Shown here one piece after another: positions 8,833 to 17,028 of a stretch of 64,000 nucleotides of DNA. Source of the DNA: Pseudomonadota bacterium (lineage in GTDB: Bacteria > Pseudomonadota > Gammaproteobacteria > Xanthomonadales > SZUA-38). A program made the position numbers and the translations under genes. The notes below the pieces were generated by a model. It worked only from the letters and a program-made list of their open reading frames with translations, had not been told where the DNA came from and searched no databases. Each line of letters starts with the position of its first letter. Positions within the stretch are counted from its first letter, which is position 1. Where the stretch lies: assembly GCA_039033415.1 (NCBI GenBank), contig JBCCCR010000016.1, positions 1-64,000 on the forward strand. Reading direction: 5' to 3'.

Positions 8833-9303
8833 CTACGCGACCCTGTCCTTTTGCGATGGCTCATCGACTGGCAACGCTTGCGTGATAATGCCGGCTAGCT
8901 CGTTGTAAGCCACAAAATGACCAAACCTGATCAGTGACTCCAACGTCCGTAAATCCCCCATCGCAATAATGCGGGCTTCTACTGGCGCAGTCTCGTCGTC
9001 TACCACCCGGCTGAAGTGTTGGTATGAGCCCATCCCTTCGTCAGCCGATGGCATTCCTACCTTTCTGTAGTCAGCAGCAGTTCGTTCCAGATACGCTTTC
9101 CGGTTCGACCGTGAGGTGATGATGAAAACCAGCGCCCGGAAGACGCTGGTGATCATTCTGATCGATTGATGGGTGAGCCAGATCCCGCAGGCGACCAACC
9201 AAACAGGATTGTCCCCAATGTAGAGGGCTAGGAGGTAAGCCAGAACTGCCTCAGGTATCAACCCAACGCCGATTGCCCAGAGATACGGCCACTTACTGGT
9301 CAT
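8833..9303 (-). CDS. Small membrane protein, last of a four-gene phage-like operon
   Basis: A 156-residue protein. About residues 5-28 (LWAIGVGLIPEAVLAYLLALYIG) and 33-62 are hydrophobic and give two membrane segments, followed by a charged cytoplasmic tail of roughly 90 residues. Its start overlaps the end of the upstream gene by 11 bp. It belongs to the same coupled minus-strand run as the three small genes upstream. I do not recognise the family; its position next to the attachment site fits an accessory phage gene. Confidence 0.6.
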   Translation of the reverse strand: MTSKWPYLWAIGVGLIPEAVLAYLLALYIGDNPVWLVACGIWLTHQSIRMITSVFRALVFIITSRSNRKAYLERTAADYRKVGMPSADEGMGSYQHFSRVVDDETAPVEARIIAMGDLRTLESLIRFGHFVAYNELAGIITQALPVDEPSQKDRVA

Positions 9304-9526
9304 CGCATTCCTCCTCTGGCCACCACTGAAAACAGGTAACCGATGCTTCAGGGTGGATCGCTGTCAGTACATCCCTGTCCTCTAGGGCCTCTTCAGAGGT
9401 CAACCGAATTGGACCAATGGGAATGAACCGCCAATAGTCGGCGTCTCTCGTGGCGAACCAGTGCTTGGCGCCTCCCTCGACGGCCTTTTCTACGTCGGCA
9501 GGCATTTGGCTGTAGAAGCAGGTCAT
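9293..9526 (-). CDS. Small phage-like protein of unknown function
   Basis: A 77-residue protein. The ATG at 9526 was chosen over a longer frame because a GGAGGTGG ribosome site lies just before it and it overlaps the upstream stop as ATGA. It contains several aromatic and Cys residues (MTCFYSQMP at the start, CFQWWPEEECDD at the end) but no paired zinc motif. It is the third gene of the coupled run 10019 to 8833. No function can be assigned. Confidence 0.55.
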   Translation of the reverse strand: MTCFYSQMPADVEKAVEGGAKHWFATRDADYWRFIPIGPIRLTSEEALEDRDVLTAIHPEASVTCFQWWPEEECDDQ

Positions 9527-9729
9527 TTTCCCACCTCCGGCTGAATGGCCTGGTTGTCTAAGACAGGCAGCCAAACGACCTCACTCAGCCTTACGTAGGT
9601 CTCAAAGTCCTTTCTGAGTGTCAGGAGGGCGTAGTACATGGGCATGTAGTCCTTCCTTAGCGCTAGATCGCAAATAAAGTCGATGTCTTCGAGAATCCGC
9701 TGGTCGGGAGTGCCTGGCGGGGTCTTCAT
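9523..9729 (-). CDS. Small helical phage-like protein of unknown function
   Basis: A 68-residue, probably all-helical protein beginning MKTPPGTPDQRILEDIDF. It is preceded by an AGGTGCC-type ribosome site and is coupled by ATGA overlaps to the genes on both sides. No known domain. Such short, tightly coupled genes are typical of phage early or accessory operons. Confidence 0.55.
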   Translation of the reverse strand: MKTPPGTPDQRILEDIDFICDLALRKDYMPMYYALLTLRKDFETYVRLSEVVWLPVLDNQAIQPEVGK

Positions 9730-10019
9730 GCGGCACCTCCTTGCTTCCGGCCGGAACGAGCTAACGTCTCTATGGCGTCGAACATGGTCTCGGCATGGTT
9801 TTCTGCCCCTTGGGGCTCCTGTCGGGGAACGAAATCGACTTCCTGATAGAGCTTGTGAAGTAGGCGGTCCATCTGATCGAACAGATGGGCAAACGTATAG
9901 AAGGTGTATGCCTTGTCCTGATCCTGCGAATAAAGCTCATCCCCAAGGTTTAGGGAATGGCCACGGCCTGTAGTTGCGAGGAAGGTAAGGCGGTCGTACG
10001 TGTCTTTTGGAATTGCCAT
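9726..10019 (-). CDS. Small phage-like protein, first gene of coupled operon
   Basis: A 97-residue protein, first in the minus-strand run; AGGAGC lies just upstream of the ATG. It has aromatic-rich helices (KAYTFYTFAHLFDQMDRLL) and no recognisable domain. The gene stops with an ATGA overlap into the next one. The promoter is expected in 10020-10100, next to the direct repeats and the attachment site. Confidence 0.55.
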   Translation of the reverse strand: MAIPKDTYDRLTFLATTGRGHSLNLGDELYSQDQDKAYTFYTFAHLFDQMDRLLHKLYQEVDFVPRQEPQGAENHAETMFDAIETLARSGRKQGGAA

Positions 10020-10099
10020 GTCTGCTCCTTGGCTTGTGAAAAGAAGCAGGAATGCGGAAGACTCTGACGGTCAGTAGGTGCGGGTAACTTCCCAAAGGT

Positions 10100-10118
10100 G
10101 GGGCATTATTTGGGGCAT
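10100..10118. repeat. Short direct repeats beside the attachment site
   Basis: GGGGCAT occurs at 10100-10106 and 10112-10118, one turn of helix apart, about 60 bp from the tRNA-like 3' end. Tandem short direct repeats spaced this way are typical arm-type binding sites for tyrosine integrases. Binding is inferred. Confidence 0.4.
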
Positions 10119-10173
10119 ATTGAGAAAGGGTTACACCACTATCTGATATAAATCAGAATGTTATCTAATTTAA

Positions 10174-10195
10174 TTGATTCCCGCCCCCGGCACCA
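10174..10195 (+). other. Putative attachment site (attR-like): 3' end of a tRNA-Leu-like gene
   Basis: TTGATTCCCGCCCCCGGCACCA reads as part of a T-loop, the 3' T-stem (CCCGC), the 3' acceptor strand (CCCCGGC), the discriminator A and CCA. A tRNA beginning GCCGGGG, as many bacterial tRNA-Leu do, would pair with it. The 5' part of the tRNA is absent upstream. This is the scar expected when an element integrates into a tRNA 3' end, with the intact tRNA at the far end. It also marks the switch from AT-richer phage-like genes to GC-rich chromosomal genes. The tRNA identity is inferred from the acceptor stem only. Confidence 0.6.
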
Positions 10196-10245
10196 CCGAC
10201 GCACCCATAGGGTTCGCAAGCGATCTTTGTGGGGCGACCTTTCCC

Positions 10246-10854
10246 CTACGACGTGCGTTTCAAACACGCAGCCGCAACAGGCCTGGCCCAGTCCGGCATT
10301 CTGTTACTAATCGTCAGCAGATCACCTTCCTTAATATGAATGAGCCTGCGTAACTGTGGCTTGCCGTTGCTGCCCAAGGGTCGCGAGTTGTCGAAGACTG
10401 CGAGTTGCCTAAGGCCCGGCGTAAGCCGGCAGAGATTTCTCATCGAGGAGCGATAACGCCGGCGAATCAGCTCCTCAGGGATGTCGTGGCCGCCGCGCGC
10501 AACCCGTTCGGCTACTCGCTGGATATGCAGCTCGACCGATTCCAGACCGCAGTACCAGACATTGACTGAGACACCTGCGGCAATAGCATCTAATAGGGTG
10601 TGGGTCATCGAGTTGCCGCCCAACGTGGTTTCGAACGCGAAGTGAGTTCTTTTGGCGATCGCCTCGATCAGCCGTCGCCGACCTTCTTTCCAGACCCGGC
10701 TGGCAATCTCCTGACTCGACACCTCGGGGTTGCTATGGGCAAGCCGTTGGGCAATTTCATCGGGGTTGTACCAGTCGGTGCCGACGGCCCGCAGCGCCAA
10801 GCCGCCGATGCTGCTCTTGCCGGCGCCGTCGACGCCGGCCAGCACAAAAATCAA
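10246..10854 (-). CDS. Zeta-toxin-like P-loop kinase
   Basis: A 202-residue P-loop NTPase. The Walker A motif is GVDGAGKSS at residues 7-15, followed by NPDEIA and a helical AFETTLGG segment, as in zeta toxin/UDP-GlcNAc kinase-like proteins. Zeta toxins phosphorylate UDP-N-acetylglucosamine and block peptidoglycan synthesis; some relatives are non-toxic nucleotide kinases. It overlaps the upstream Phd-like gene by 4 bp, a classic toxin-antitoxin arrangement with the antitoxin first. It is the first chromosomal gene after the attachment site. Confidence 0.75.
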   Translation of the reverse strand: MIFVLAGVDGAGKSSIGGLALRAVGTDWYNPDEIAQRLAHSNPEVSSQEIASRVWKEGRRRLIEAIAKRTHFAFETTLGGNSMTHTLLDAIAAGVSVNVWYCGLESVELHIQRVAERVARGGHDIPEELIRRRYRSSMRNLCRLTPGLRQLAVFDNSRPLGSNGKPQLRRLIHIKEGDLLTISNRMPDWARPVAAACLKRTS

Positions 10855-11246
10855 GACTTCGCTTCCGTCTCTCCCGGCCGATAACTTTTGCGAAGTGTAT
10901 CCACGCCGCCGAACAAAGCCTTGTCTGCCGTATCGGAAGCGTCTTCGTTCGCCATCGCAGACTTCAGCGCGTCAAACTCCGATCTCAGCGCCTCCGTTAG
11001 ACGATCAGATTCAGGCGGGGTTTCCAGCGATCGTATCAGCGCTACCAATTCGTCATAACGCCGTTGCGACAACGTGACCATAGCGCCCTGCCCCTGGACT
11101 TTAACGGTCACAGCGCCTTCAGTTTCCATCAGCGATCGCAAAATCGCTGATCCGTTACGCGCGAGCTGTGACATCGACAAGCTGTCCAGCGCTTCAGATG
11201 GCTTCAAGTCTCTTAGGCTTTCGGGGATAAACGGCGAATCGGTCAT
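10851..11246 (-). CDS. Phd/YefM-like antitoxin
   Basis: A protein of about 131 residues. The central part (ARNGSAILRSLMETEG, then VKVQGQGAMVTLSQ) fits the Phd/YefM fold: a helix, then short strands with an A-x-V-T-L/M pattern. The C-terminal 50 residues are charged and probably wrap the toxin. The open frame extends to a GTG at 11309, but an ATG at 11246 is chosen because a palindrome suited to an operator (11263-11280) would otherwise lie inside the gene. Phd-type antitoxins bind their own promoter and neutralise the downstream toxin. Here the partner is a zeta-like kinase rather than Doc or YoeB. Confidence 0.7.
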   Translation of the reverse strand: MTDSPFIPESLRDLKPSEALDSLSMSQLARNGSAILRSLMETEGAVTVKVQGQGAMVTLSQRRYDELVALIRSLETPPESDRLTEALRSEFDALKSAMANEDASDTADKALFGGVDTLRKSYRPGETEAKS

Positions 11247-11262
11247 TTCTGCTGGAAACTCT

Positions 11263-11330
11263 GCTAACTCAACAGCTAGCAGGACACCACGCAGATTCAC
11301 ATAATTCACATTCTAAGCAACACACCTTAG
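11263..11330 (-). promoter_or_regulatory. Two inverted repeats upstream of the Phd-like gene
   Basis: GCTA...TAGC arms at 11263-11280 and CTAAG-N8-CTTAG at 11313-11330 flank the possible start region. Antitoxin-type autorepressors commonly bind such paired palindromes. Operator function is inferred. Confidence 0.35.
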
Positions 11331-11449
11331 ATCCTTTATCGAGAGTCGCGTCTCCAGCGCAAGCTCGCCTCATCCAGACCTAACGTAACGCTGGGCGATC
11401 AAGCGCGTCACCTTGGCAAGAGCACTCTGCCAACAGGAAGACGCCCGCT

Positions 11450-12832
11450 ATGACCGGACTCCGCGCACCACGTAAACCTCGCTGTTCATTCGTGCCACTC
11501 GCGGTCGGCAGCGGTCACTTCGCTTTAGTTTTTCTAGCCGGCCTACTTATCGCTTTCACCTGCACGATCGGCAAGGCGGACGAACTGGACCCAGCTTCAT
11601 TGAAACAAGAACTCCGTACCCTGAGCGAACAGCTGCGAACGGTGCACCCAGACCCTTTTGCGGTGATCTCAGCGCAGGACTTTGAAGCGCTTACCGAAAA
11701 GCTGGTGAGCCGTATCGACGCCAAGACAACCCAGGCCGACCAGCTGTGGAACTTCAGTCGACTGCTTGCAGCGGTCGGCTGTGGACACACCAACCTGGGG
11801 TTTTTCAACCAGGAAGACTCGCTGATCGAGCCAGACGAGCGCTTTCCGGTCGACGTGCGATTCGTGGGCAAACGGCTGTTTGTGATCGATCCGCTGGTCA
11901 ACAGCGACCGGGTTGCGCTCGGTGTGGAGATCGAATCGATCAACGGGCTTTCGGTCATGGACCTACGGGAAACGATCTTCGATCACATCGCCGCTGACCA
12001 TTACAACCGGGGGGCGCAGACGAGCTACGCCAACGCCTATGCGACAGGCTACCTGACCTATGCTCTGAGCTTTCCGAAGTCATACGCAGTGACCGTCCAA
12101 GGCTCGGGCACAGCCACCGTCCTAAGGCCGCTGACGACGTTTCGGCACCGCCCGCTTATTGATCCCGGCAACCCATGTCAGGAGACGCTTTGCCTGCACC
12201 TGGGCAGTGATGGCATTGCGGTGATGACCATCAGAAACTGGGACTTCTATGGAGAGCGAATCGCAGACTTCGAGCAGTTTGTCGACGACAGCTTTCGAAC
12301 GCTCGCTGAACAACAGCTCGAAAGGCTGATCATCGACGTCCGCGGCAACCTGGGGGGAAGCAGCAGCGCCACCGCGTATCTGCTGAGGCACCTCGCGGAA
12401 ACGCCGTTTACGTATTTTGCGAAGAACTCCGCAGGCAACCCAGCCTTAAAGGATTTGCTCGAACCATCAGCACTTCAGTTCGACGGCAAGGTGTTTATTT
12501 TGGCCAATAGTCAAACCGGCTCTTCGACCGGCCATTTCCTCGCTCTCATCAAGGAACATGAGCTGGCGACCCTTATCGGCTCACCCTCGGGCGCCGGCTC
12601 GCGGGTGCACGACAACAAGCGAAGGTTTACGTCAGAGGTCTCCGAACTCCGGTACAGGATCGCCCGCAACACCTTCACCGCGGCAACGCCGGAGCTCGGC
12701 GAGGTGACCGTTGTTGAGCCAGATATTGCTCTCGGCATGACCGTCGCCGACTTGCTGACCGATCAGGACACCGTTTTAGCGAGAGCCCGCCTGCTGGTGA
12801 AGGAACAGGCTGCGGCGGGTGCTGCCAGGTAA
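11450..12832 (+). CDS. Exported S41-family serine peptidase
   Basis: A 460-residue protein with a hydrophobic N-terminal export segment (about 22-43). Residues 45-215 form a cap with a short PDZ-like part around VEIESINGLSV. The C-terminal half is the S41 core: IIDVRGNLGGSS binds substrate, and the nucleophilic Ser is most likely in SQTGSSTGHF. S41 enzymes process the C-termini of exported proteins or degrade peptides in the periplasm. It stands alone, followed by a terminator-like hairpin, and the downstream genes are also exported hydrolases. Confidence 0.85.
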   Translation: MTGLRAPRKPRCSFVPLAVGSGHFALVFLAGLLIAFTCTIGKADELDPASLKQELRTLSEQLRTVHPDPFAVISAQDFEALTEKLVSRIDAKTTQADQLWNFSRLLAAVGCGHTNLGFFNQEDSLIEPDERFPVDVRFVGKRLFVIDPLVNSDRVALGVEIESINGLSVMDLRETIFDHIAADHYNRGAQTSYANAYATGYLTYALSFPKSYAVTVQGSGTATVLRPLTTFRHRPLIDPGNPCQETLCLHLGSDGIAVMTIRNWDFYGERIADFEQFVDDSFRTLAEQQLERLIIDVRGNLGGSSSATAYLLRHLAETPFTYFAKNSAGNPALKDLLEPSALQFDGKVFILANSQTGSSTGHFLALIKEHELATLIGSPSGAGSRVHDNKRRFTSEVSELRYRIARNTFTAATPELGEVTVVEPDIALGMTVADLLTDQDTVLARARLLVKEQAAAGAAR

Positions 12833-12851
12833 CGGCGACCGAGAGTTGGCC

Positions 12852-12868
12852 AAACCGGCGACCGGTTT
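12852..12868 (+). terminator. Terminator-like hairpin after the S41 gene
   Basis: AAACCGG-CGA-CCGGTTT forms a 7-bp perfect stem 20 bp after the stop codon. One more T follows, so the U-tract is short. Termination is likely but not certain. Confidence 0.45.
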
Positions 12869-13003
12869 TACCCCGTGTTGTTGCACGCCGCGACAGCGGC
12901 GTCTTGGTTCAAGCCTTCTAGATTCCCGGACGGCAAACCGCTTGCCATGCGCTCGGCGATTGCGATACTGAACTAGCTCGGCGGCCAAGACGTTTCAAGA
13001 ACA

Positions 13004-14032
13004 ATGACAAAAACCCAAAGGGTTCTCTCCAAGATCCTGCTCGCGACCGTCCTTACGGGGGGCAGCATTTACCTGTTTGCACCCTGGGAGTATGGGCTCT
13101 ACTACCTGTACCCGCTGCCCGACTCCATCGAGGCGCAGGTCGATCAGGTCCCGGGTCAGGGTGTCGATGGCTACCTGCTCTACGTCGACGTCGCCGGCGA
13201 AGCACCGCTGAGCTATGCCAGCGGCTGGCACAATCGCCAGGCGCAGCTACCGGCCCGGCCAGACGCGTTATTCAAGATCGCCAGTATCGGGAAGCTGTAC
13301 GACGCGTCGGCGGTGGCCAAACTCGTTGCGGGAGGAAAGCTCTCGCTGGACGGCACGCTTTCTGAATATTTGCCGACCATGGCGGCGCGAATTCAGAACG
13401 CGGACCGGATTACGCTGCGCATGCTGGTCCAGCATCGAAGCGGTATCCCAAATTACGTTGAGCACCCGGATTTCCGGTGGGACGATCCGGCCCCAAACGT
13501 CATCGAGATGATCCTCGACGAGCCCGCTGACTTTGAGCCCGACGCAGAGTACAGCTATTCCAATTCCAATTACCTATTGCTCGCTAAGATCATGGACGAG
13601 GTGCTCGGCTACCCCTACGGGAAGTTTATGCTGGACGAGGTCACCGGCCCGCTTGGACTGGAGCGGACCTACTTCTCGATGGAAGGCTTTGACCCGCGTG
13701 ACCTGATGAGTGGTTACTTCGTCGACGTCGAAGCGGATTTCAAGGATCTCGACCAGGGCTACGTTGCGACGGCTAAAGATGTCGGCGTGTTTCTCCGGGC
13801 CCTGAACGACGGAACGTTTTTTAACGACGAGGAGCAGGCGGTCTACGAATCGCTGTATGAACTCGAGCACACCGGATGGGTACTGGGCTATTCGAGCATT
13901 GCGCGCTATCACGCGGACATTGACGCCGTGGTGATTCAGTTTACGAGCACGACGGGCAACGACATCATTATGCTCACACAGATCATCTACAACCGCGTGC
14001 TAAAAATCCTCAGGCAGCGGCTAGGCACCTGA
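13004..14032 (+). CDS. Beta-lactamase-fold serine hydrolase
   Basis: A 342-residue member of the beta-lactamase/penicillin-binding family (class C type). The SxxK motif is SIGK with Ser94 and Lys97, the YxN motif is YSN (about 186-188) and the third motif is HTG near residue 290. The N-terminal 10-25 residues are hydrophobic, giving a signal peptide or anchor. Such proteins act as esterases, D-Ala-D-Ala peptidases or lactamases; the substrate cannot be told from sequence. It is preceded by 170 bp containing the S41 terminator. Confidence 0.85.
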   Translation: MTKTQRVLSKILLATVLTGGSIYLFAPWEYGLYYLYPLPDSIEAQVDQVPGQGVDGYLLYVDVAGEAPLSYASGWHNRQAQLPARPDALFKIASIGKLYDASAVAKLVAGGKLSLDGTLSEYLPTMAARIQNADRITLRMLVQHRSGIPNYVEHPDFRWDDPAPNVIEMILDEPADFEPDAEYSYSNSNYLLLAKIMDEVLGYPYGKFMLDEVTGPLGLERTYFSMEGFDPRDLMSGYFVDVEADFKDLDQGYVATAKDVGVFLRALNDGTFFNDEEQAVYESLYELEHTGWVLGYSSIARYHADIDAVVIQFTSTTGNDIIMLTQIIYNRVLKILRQRLGT

Positions 14033-14160
14033 ACCATGAATCCGTCGAGGCTCGCTTCTAGCGGGTCACGACGGGTCAGCCTTCGTTCCAGCAACATTTG
14101 TGCATCCATCACCCATGGCTCGTTGGACAATAGCCGCACCTCTATAGCCAGGAAAGCCGC

Positions 14161-15360
14161 TTGAACCATTCCTCTCTTACTAGGTGGCAACACTTTGTCA
14201 TGGCGCTTTTCACGGTGCTGACGATCACACCTCAGGTCCTTGCTCAGGGCAAGGCACCCGCCTGGGTAACCGAGGGGCCCTACGTCGACGCCAAGGCCTT
14301 CTCTCTGAGCCTTCCGATCGAATCTATCGCCGGGAAACTCTACGTTTCCGTTGAGCTTGGCGGCGAGCCGAGACGGTTTGTGTTCGATACGGGCTCACCT
14401 TCGATGATCCGAAGTGACCTGGCAAAAAGCCTCGGGCTCAAGGTTGTCGACCAGCGCAAAGGGCGAGACTCTCACGGCACAATGATCGAGAGTGACATCG
14501 TCCAGGCTCCAATCACGCTGGATGACGTGACGTTCAACAAGGTGCCGCTGTTTGCCGCGGACTTCGGCTCCTCGCTGGCCGCAAAGTGTTTCATTGGTGA
14601 CGGCGTATTGGGCTCAGAGATCCTGCCGCTGTGCGCCTGGCAGATCGACAAACCGGCTGGCGTACTGAGGTGCAACACCGACCTGAACAGCCTCGACCAC
14701 ATCAAAGACGCAAAAAAGCAGCGTCTCTTTAGCTTTGGCTATCCCCATACACCCTATCTCGACGTTCAGCTGGCAGAAAAAGCCAACAGCAAGGCCATGT
14801 TCGACACCGGGTCGCCCGCCCAGCTAGCCCTCTCTCCGCCGGACTATGAAGGCGCAAGCCGCAACAAAGGCATTGCCGGCAAGACCCGCGGCCACGGGTC
14901 GTTGGGCGGATCGCTGGGTGGTCAGGCTCCCGTTAAAGACCAGCTACGAGCTCAGCTCAAAGCGTTTTCCGTGGGCAACGTTCGGCTAGGCCGTGTTTCA
15001 GCGCATGTGCGCGAGGCCCCGCCCAGCCTGCTCGGCGCGCCGTTGCTGGATCATTTTGTAGTGACGCTCGACCATCGATCCGAAGCCGCCTTCTTTGCCG
15101 CATATCGTGACGGGCCGTTCGAGCGACCCACATTTGGTTTCGCCCTGGGGTTCTCGGACCCGATCACCATTAGTTTGGTATGGGAGGAAACGCCGGCCTC
15201 GGACGCCGGGTTACCTGTCGGGCGCACGGTTACGTCCATCAATGGTGCAGCGGTGGAATATTCTTGTAGCGGCATCACCCGTGCACTCGAAGCGATGTCG
15301 GCCGACGTCATTGATCTTGAGTGGGACGGTGGGGCGGCTAGCCTGAGAAAGACTGATTAG
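14161..15360 (+). CDS. Exported retropepsin-like aspartyl protease with C-terminal PDZ
   Basis: A 399-residue protein starting at TTG, with a signal peptide ending near LAQG (residue 30). Two DTGS motifs are visible, FVFDTGSPSM (about residue 75) and AMFDTGSPAQ (about 217), so both halves of a pepsin-like active site sit in one chain. Residues 320-395 look like a PDZ domain (ETPASDAGLPVGRTVTSING). Bacterial members are periplasmic or membrane-bound proteases of mostly unknown substrate. It is the third exported hydrolase in a row on this strand; the 128-bp gap before it suggests its own promoter. Confidence 0.85.
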   Translation: MNHSSLTRWQHFVMALFTVLTITPQVLAQGKAPAWVTEGPYVDAKAFSLSLPIESIAGKLYVSVELGGEPRRFVFDTGSPSMIRSDLAKSLGLKVVDQRKGRDSHGTMIESDIVQAPITLDDVTFNKVPLFAADFGSSLAAKCFIGDGVLGSEILPLCAWQIDKPAGVLRCNTDLNSLDHIKDAKKQRLFSFGYPHTPYLDVQLAEKANSKAMFDTGSPAQLALSPPDYEGASRNKGIAGKTRGHGSLGGSLGGQAPVKDQLRAQLKAFSVGNVRLGRVSAHVREAPPSLLGAPLLDHFVVTLDHRSEAAFFAAYRDGPFERPTFGFALGFSDPITISLVWEETPASDAGLPVGRTVTSINGAAVEYSCSGITRALEAMSADVIDLEWDGGAASLRKTD

Positions 15361-15413
15361 GTTGTGAGAGAAGGTAGCCAGTCCTCGCGCATTGGCGCCG
15401 CGGGACACAGGGG

Positions 15414-16700
15414 CTAACGCGGTCGAAGGCTTGCCGGCGCACCTTCGAAGACATAATCGTTCAGGAAGATTCGCTGGCCAAACAGGTTGCGTTCCACTTC
15501 CGTTAAGTCAGCTTCGCTGCAGACTTCATCCCATCCGTCCTGGATGGTCGCAATCTGACGGGCGATCAGGTCATTGGCCGCATCTTCGCCGAGCTGAAAA
15601 CTGGGCGCGGCCTCAAGGCAGGTCGCCAGAGTACTCGCCCGTTTGTCGCCGATAATCAGCATCGCCTGGCTCGCCACATTGCCTGTGCGACTCTGAGGGC
15701 AAATGTCGTAGGCGGGCGTCAAGGTCAAGTGTTTGCCATCCCAAAAGGCCGCATGATTTCGCGCGTGGTCATCGGTGTTGCCGCATAAAATGTTAAAAAC
15801 CACTCGTCCGAACAGCTCGTGGAGAGTCTGCCTCGGCGCGGTGAAACGGTGGCGAATGATTTCCGCGAGATCCTCATAGCTGGCATAGCGCGCCATCATT
15901 TCATCAAGCCCAAACAGCGTTAGCGCCGAAACCATCGCTTTGCGGGTCCAGCCGTTATCGATCTTTGCGCGGTCGAAGCGTTCTACGAGCAGCACGTCTT
16001 TTCCGGCGGCCTTGGCGAGACGCACGGGTGCAACATCAAGCCCTGCCCTCTTAGCCAGGCGCATAGCGATATACTCCGCTTTGACGACGTTGTAAGTGTC
16101 GGTAGAGGACGAGAATTTGGCGATCATCTTCAGATCGCCGTCCTGAATCATCGCTTTTGGGCGCGCCCCGCCGAGTGACGTTCCGTGAAAAGGCGCTGCA
16201 TCGAGGTCGGGCGTCAGCGGCAGACCTTTTTCAACTCTTTCAGCGGCGTTCAGCAGATCTTCAAGCGTCGCCGTCTTAGCATCGCGCGCCTGGTACTCGG
16301 ATGACGACTCCTGGAAATCGAGAGCGCCGATGCGGTCGGAGCCGGACCCGAGCAAGTACGTGAGCTCATCCAGCGCGGCAACGTCGGCGCCTCGGCTCTG
16401 GCTGCCGAACATCCGGTTCAAGATCACGCGACGACCCCATGCGTCCGGCGCGGCGTCACGGAGGCATCCCGCCATATGGAGCCCCGTCTCAGGCACGATC
16501 GCCCCGCGGCGCAGCGGTAACTCTGGTTCGAAGATCGGAATGCGGTCGTCCCGGCCCAGGTAGCTGATGCCGTAATTGAAGATCAGTCGCTCGTCGCTGC
16601 GCCCAATGCGGCCGGCGACAACCGGTGTCGTCGCGCCGGGCAGCCACAGCCAGACGTAGGCTTCGTCAGATGTTTCGACGTATGGGCGATCAGAAATCAT
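15414..16700 (-). CDS. hipA: HipA-family serine/threonine kinase toxin
   Basis: A 428-residue HipA-type protein. The N-terminal subdomain is present (residues 1-110). SLGGARPKAMI (about 175) matches the conserved S-x-GGA-x-PK ATP-binding/phosphorylation loop. The catalytic loop GNTDDHARNHA contains the expected N-x-D-x-H and Asn, and YDICP supplies the metal-binding Asp. HipA kinases phosphorylate aminoacyl-tRNA synthetases, typically GltX, and cause growth arrest. Its start overlaps the hipB-like gene by 11 bp. All key motifs are intact. Confidence 0.92.
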   Translation of the reverse strand: MISDRPYVETSDEAYVWLWLPGATTPVVAGRIGRSDERLIFNYGISYLGRDDRIPIFEPELPLRRGAIVPETGLHMAGCLRDAAPDAWGRRVILNRMFGSQSRGADVAALDELTYLLGSGSDRIGALDFQESSSEYQARDAKTATLEDLLNAAERVEKGLPLTPDLDAAPFHGTSLGGARPKAMIQDGDLKMIAKFSSSTDTYNVVKAEYIAMRLAKRAGLDVAPVRLAKAAGKDVLLVERFDRAKIDNGWTRKAMVSALTLFGLDEMMARYASYEDLAEIIRHRFTAPRQTLHELFGRVVFNILCGNTDDHARNHAAFWDGKHLTLTPAYDICPQSRTGNVASQAMLIIGDKRASTLATCLEAAPSFQLGEDAANDLIARQIATIQDGWDEVCSEADLTEVERNLFGQRIFLNDYVFEGAPASLRPR

Positions 16701-17028
16701 CTTTCACCTTCGCCGTTCTTGTCCGGACGGATTTTGGCAGCAGGCGAAGCTTGTCCCGCTCGGTCGAAACATGCCGCGTCAGGCTCGTAGGTTCTGTGTC
16801 AAACAAACGCAGTCCAACAATGGCCGCGACCTCAAAAGCGGCACCGATGGCGCAACCCATCTCACCTTTCTCGATTCGCTGGACCAGACCTCGAGAAACG
16901 CCAGCGCGCTCAGCGACGTCAGTAACGGTGAGTCCACGCTCGATTCGCGCCGTCCGTACCATCAGTCCGAGGAGCTGTACGGCTTCGCGCGCGAAACGGG
17001 AATAGCTCGGATGCGAGGGTTTTGCCAT
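16690..17028 (-). CDS. hipB: HipB-like XRE-family antitoxin
   Basis: A 112-residue protein with an XRE helix-turn-helix at about residues 30-75 (LTVTDVAERAGVSRGLVQRIEKGE). It precedes and overlaps hipA, the usual order, so it should neutralise HipA and repress the operon. The C-terminal tail is basic and extends past the HTH, which is longer than minimal HipB proteins. Confidence 0.88.
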   Translation of the reverse strand: MAKPSHPSYSRFAREAVQLLGLMVRTARIERGLTVTDVAERAGVSRGLVQRIEKGEMGCAIGAAFEVAAIVGLRLFDTEPTSLTRHVSTERDKLRLLPKSVRTRTAKVKDDF

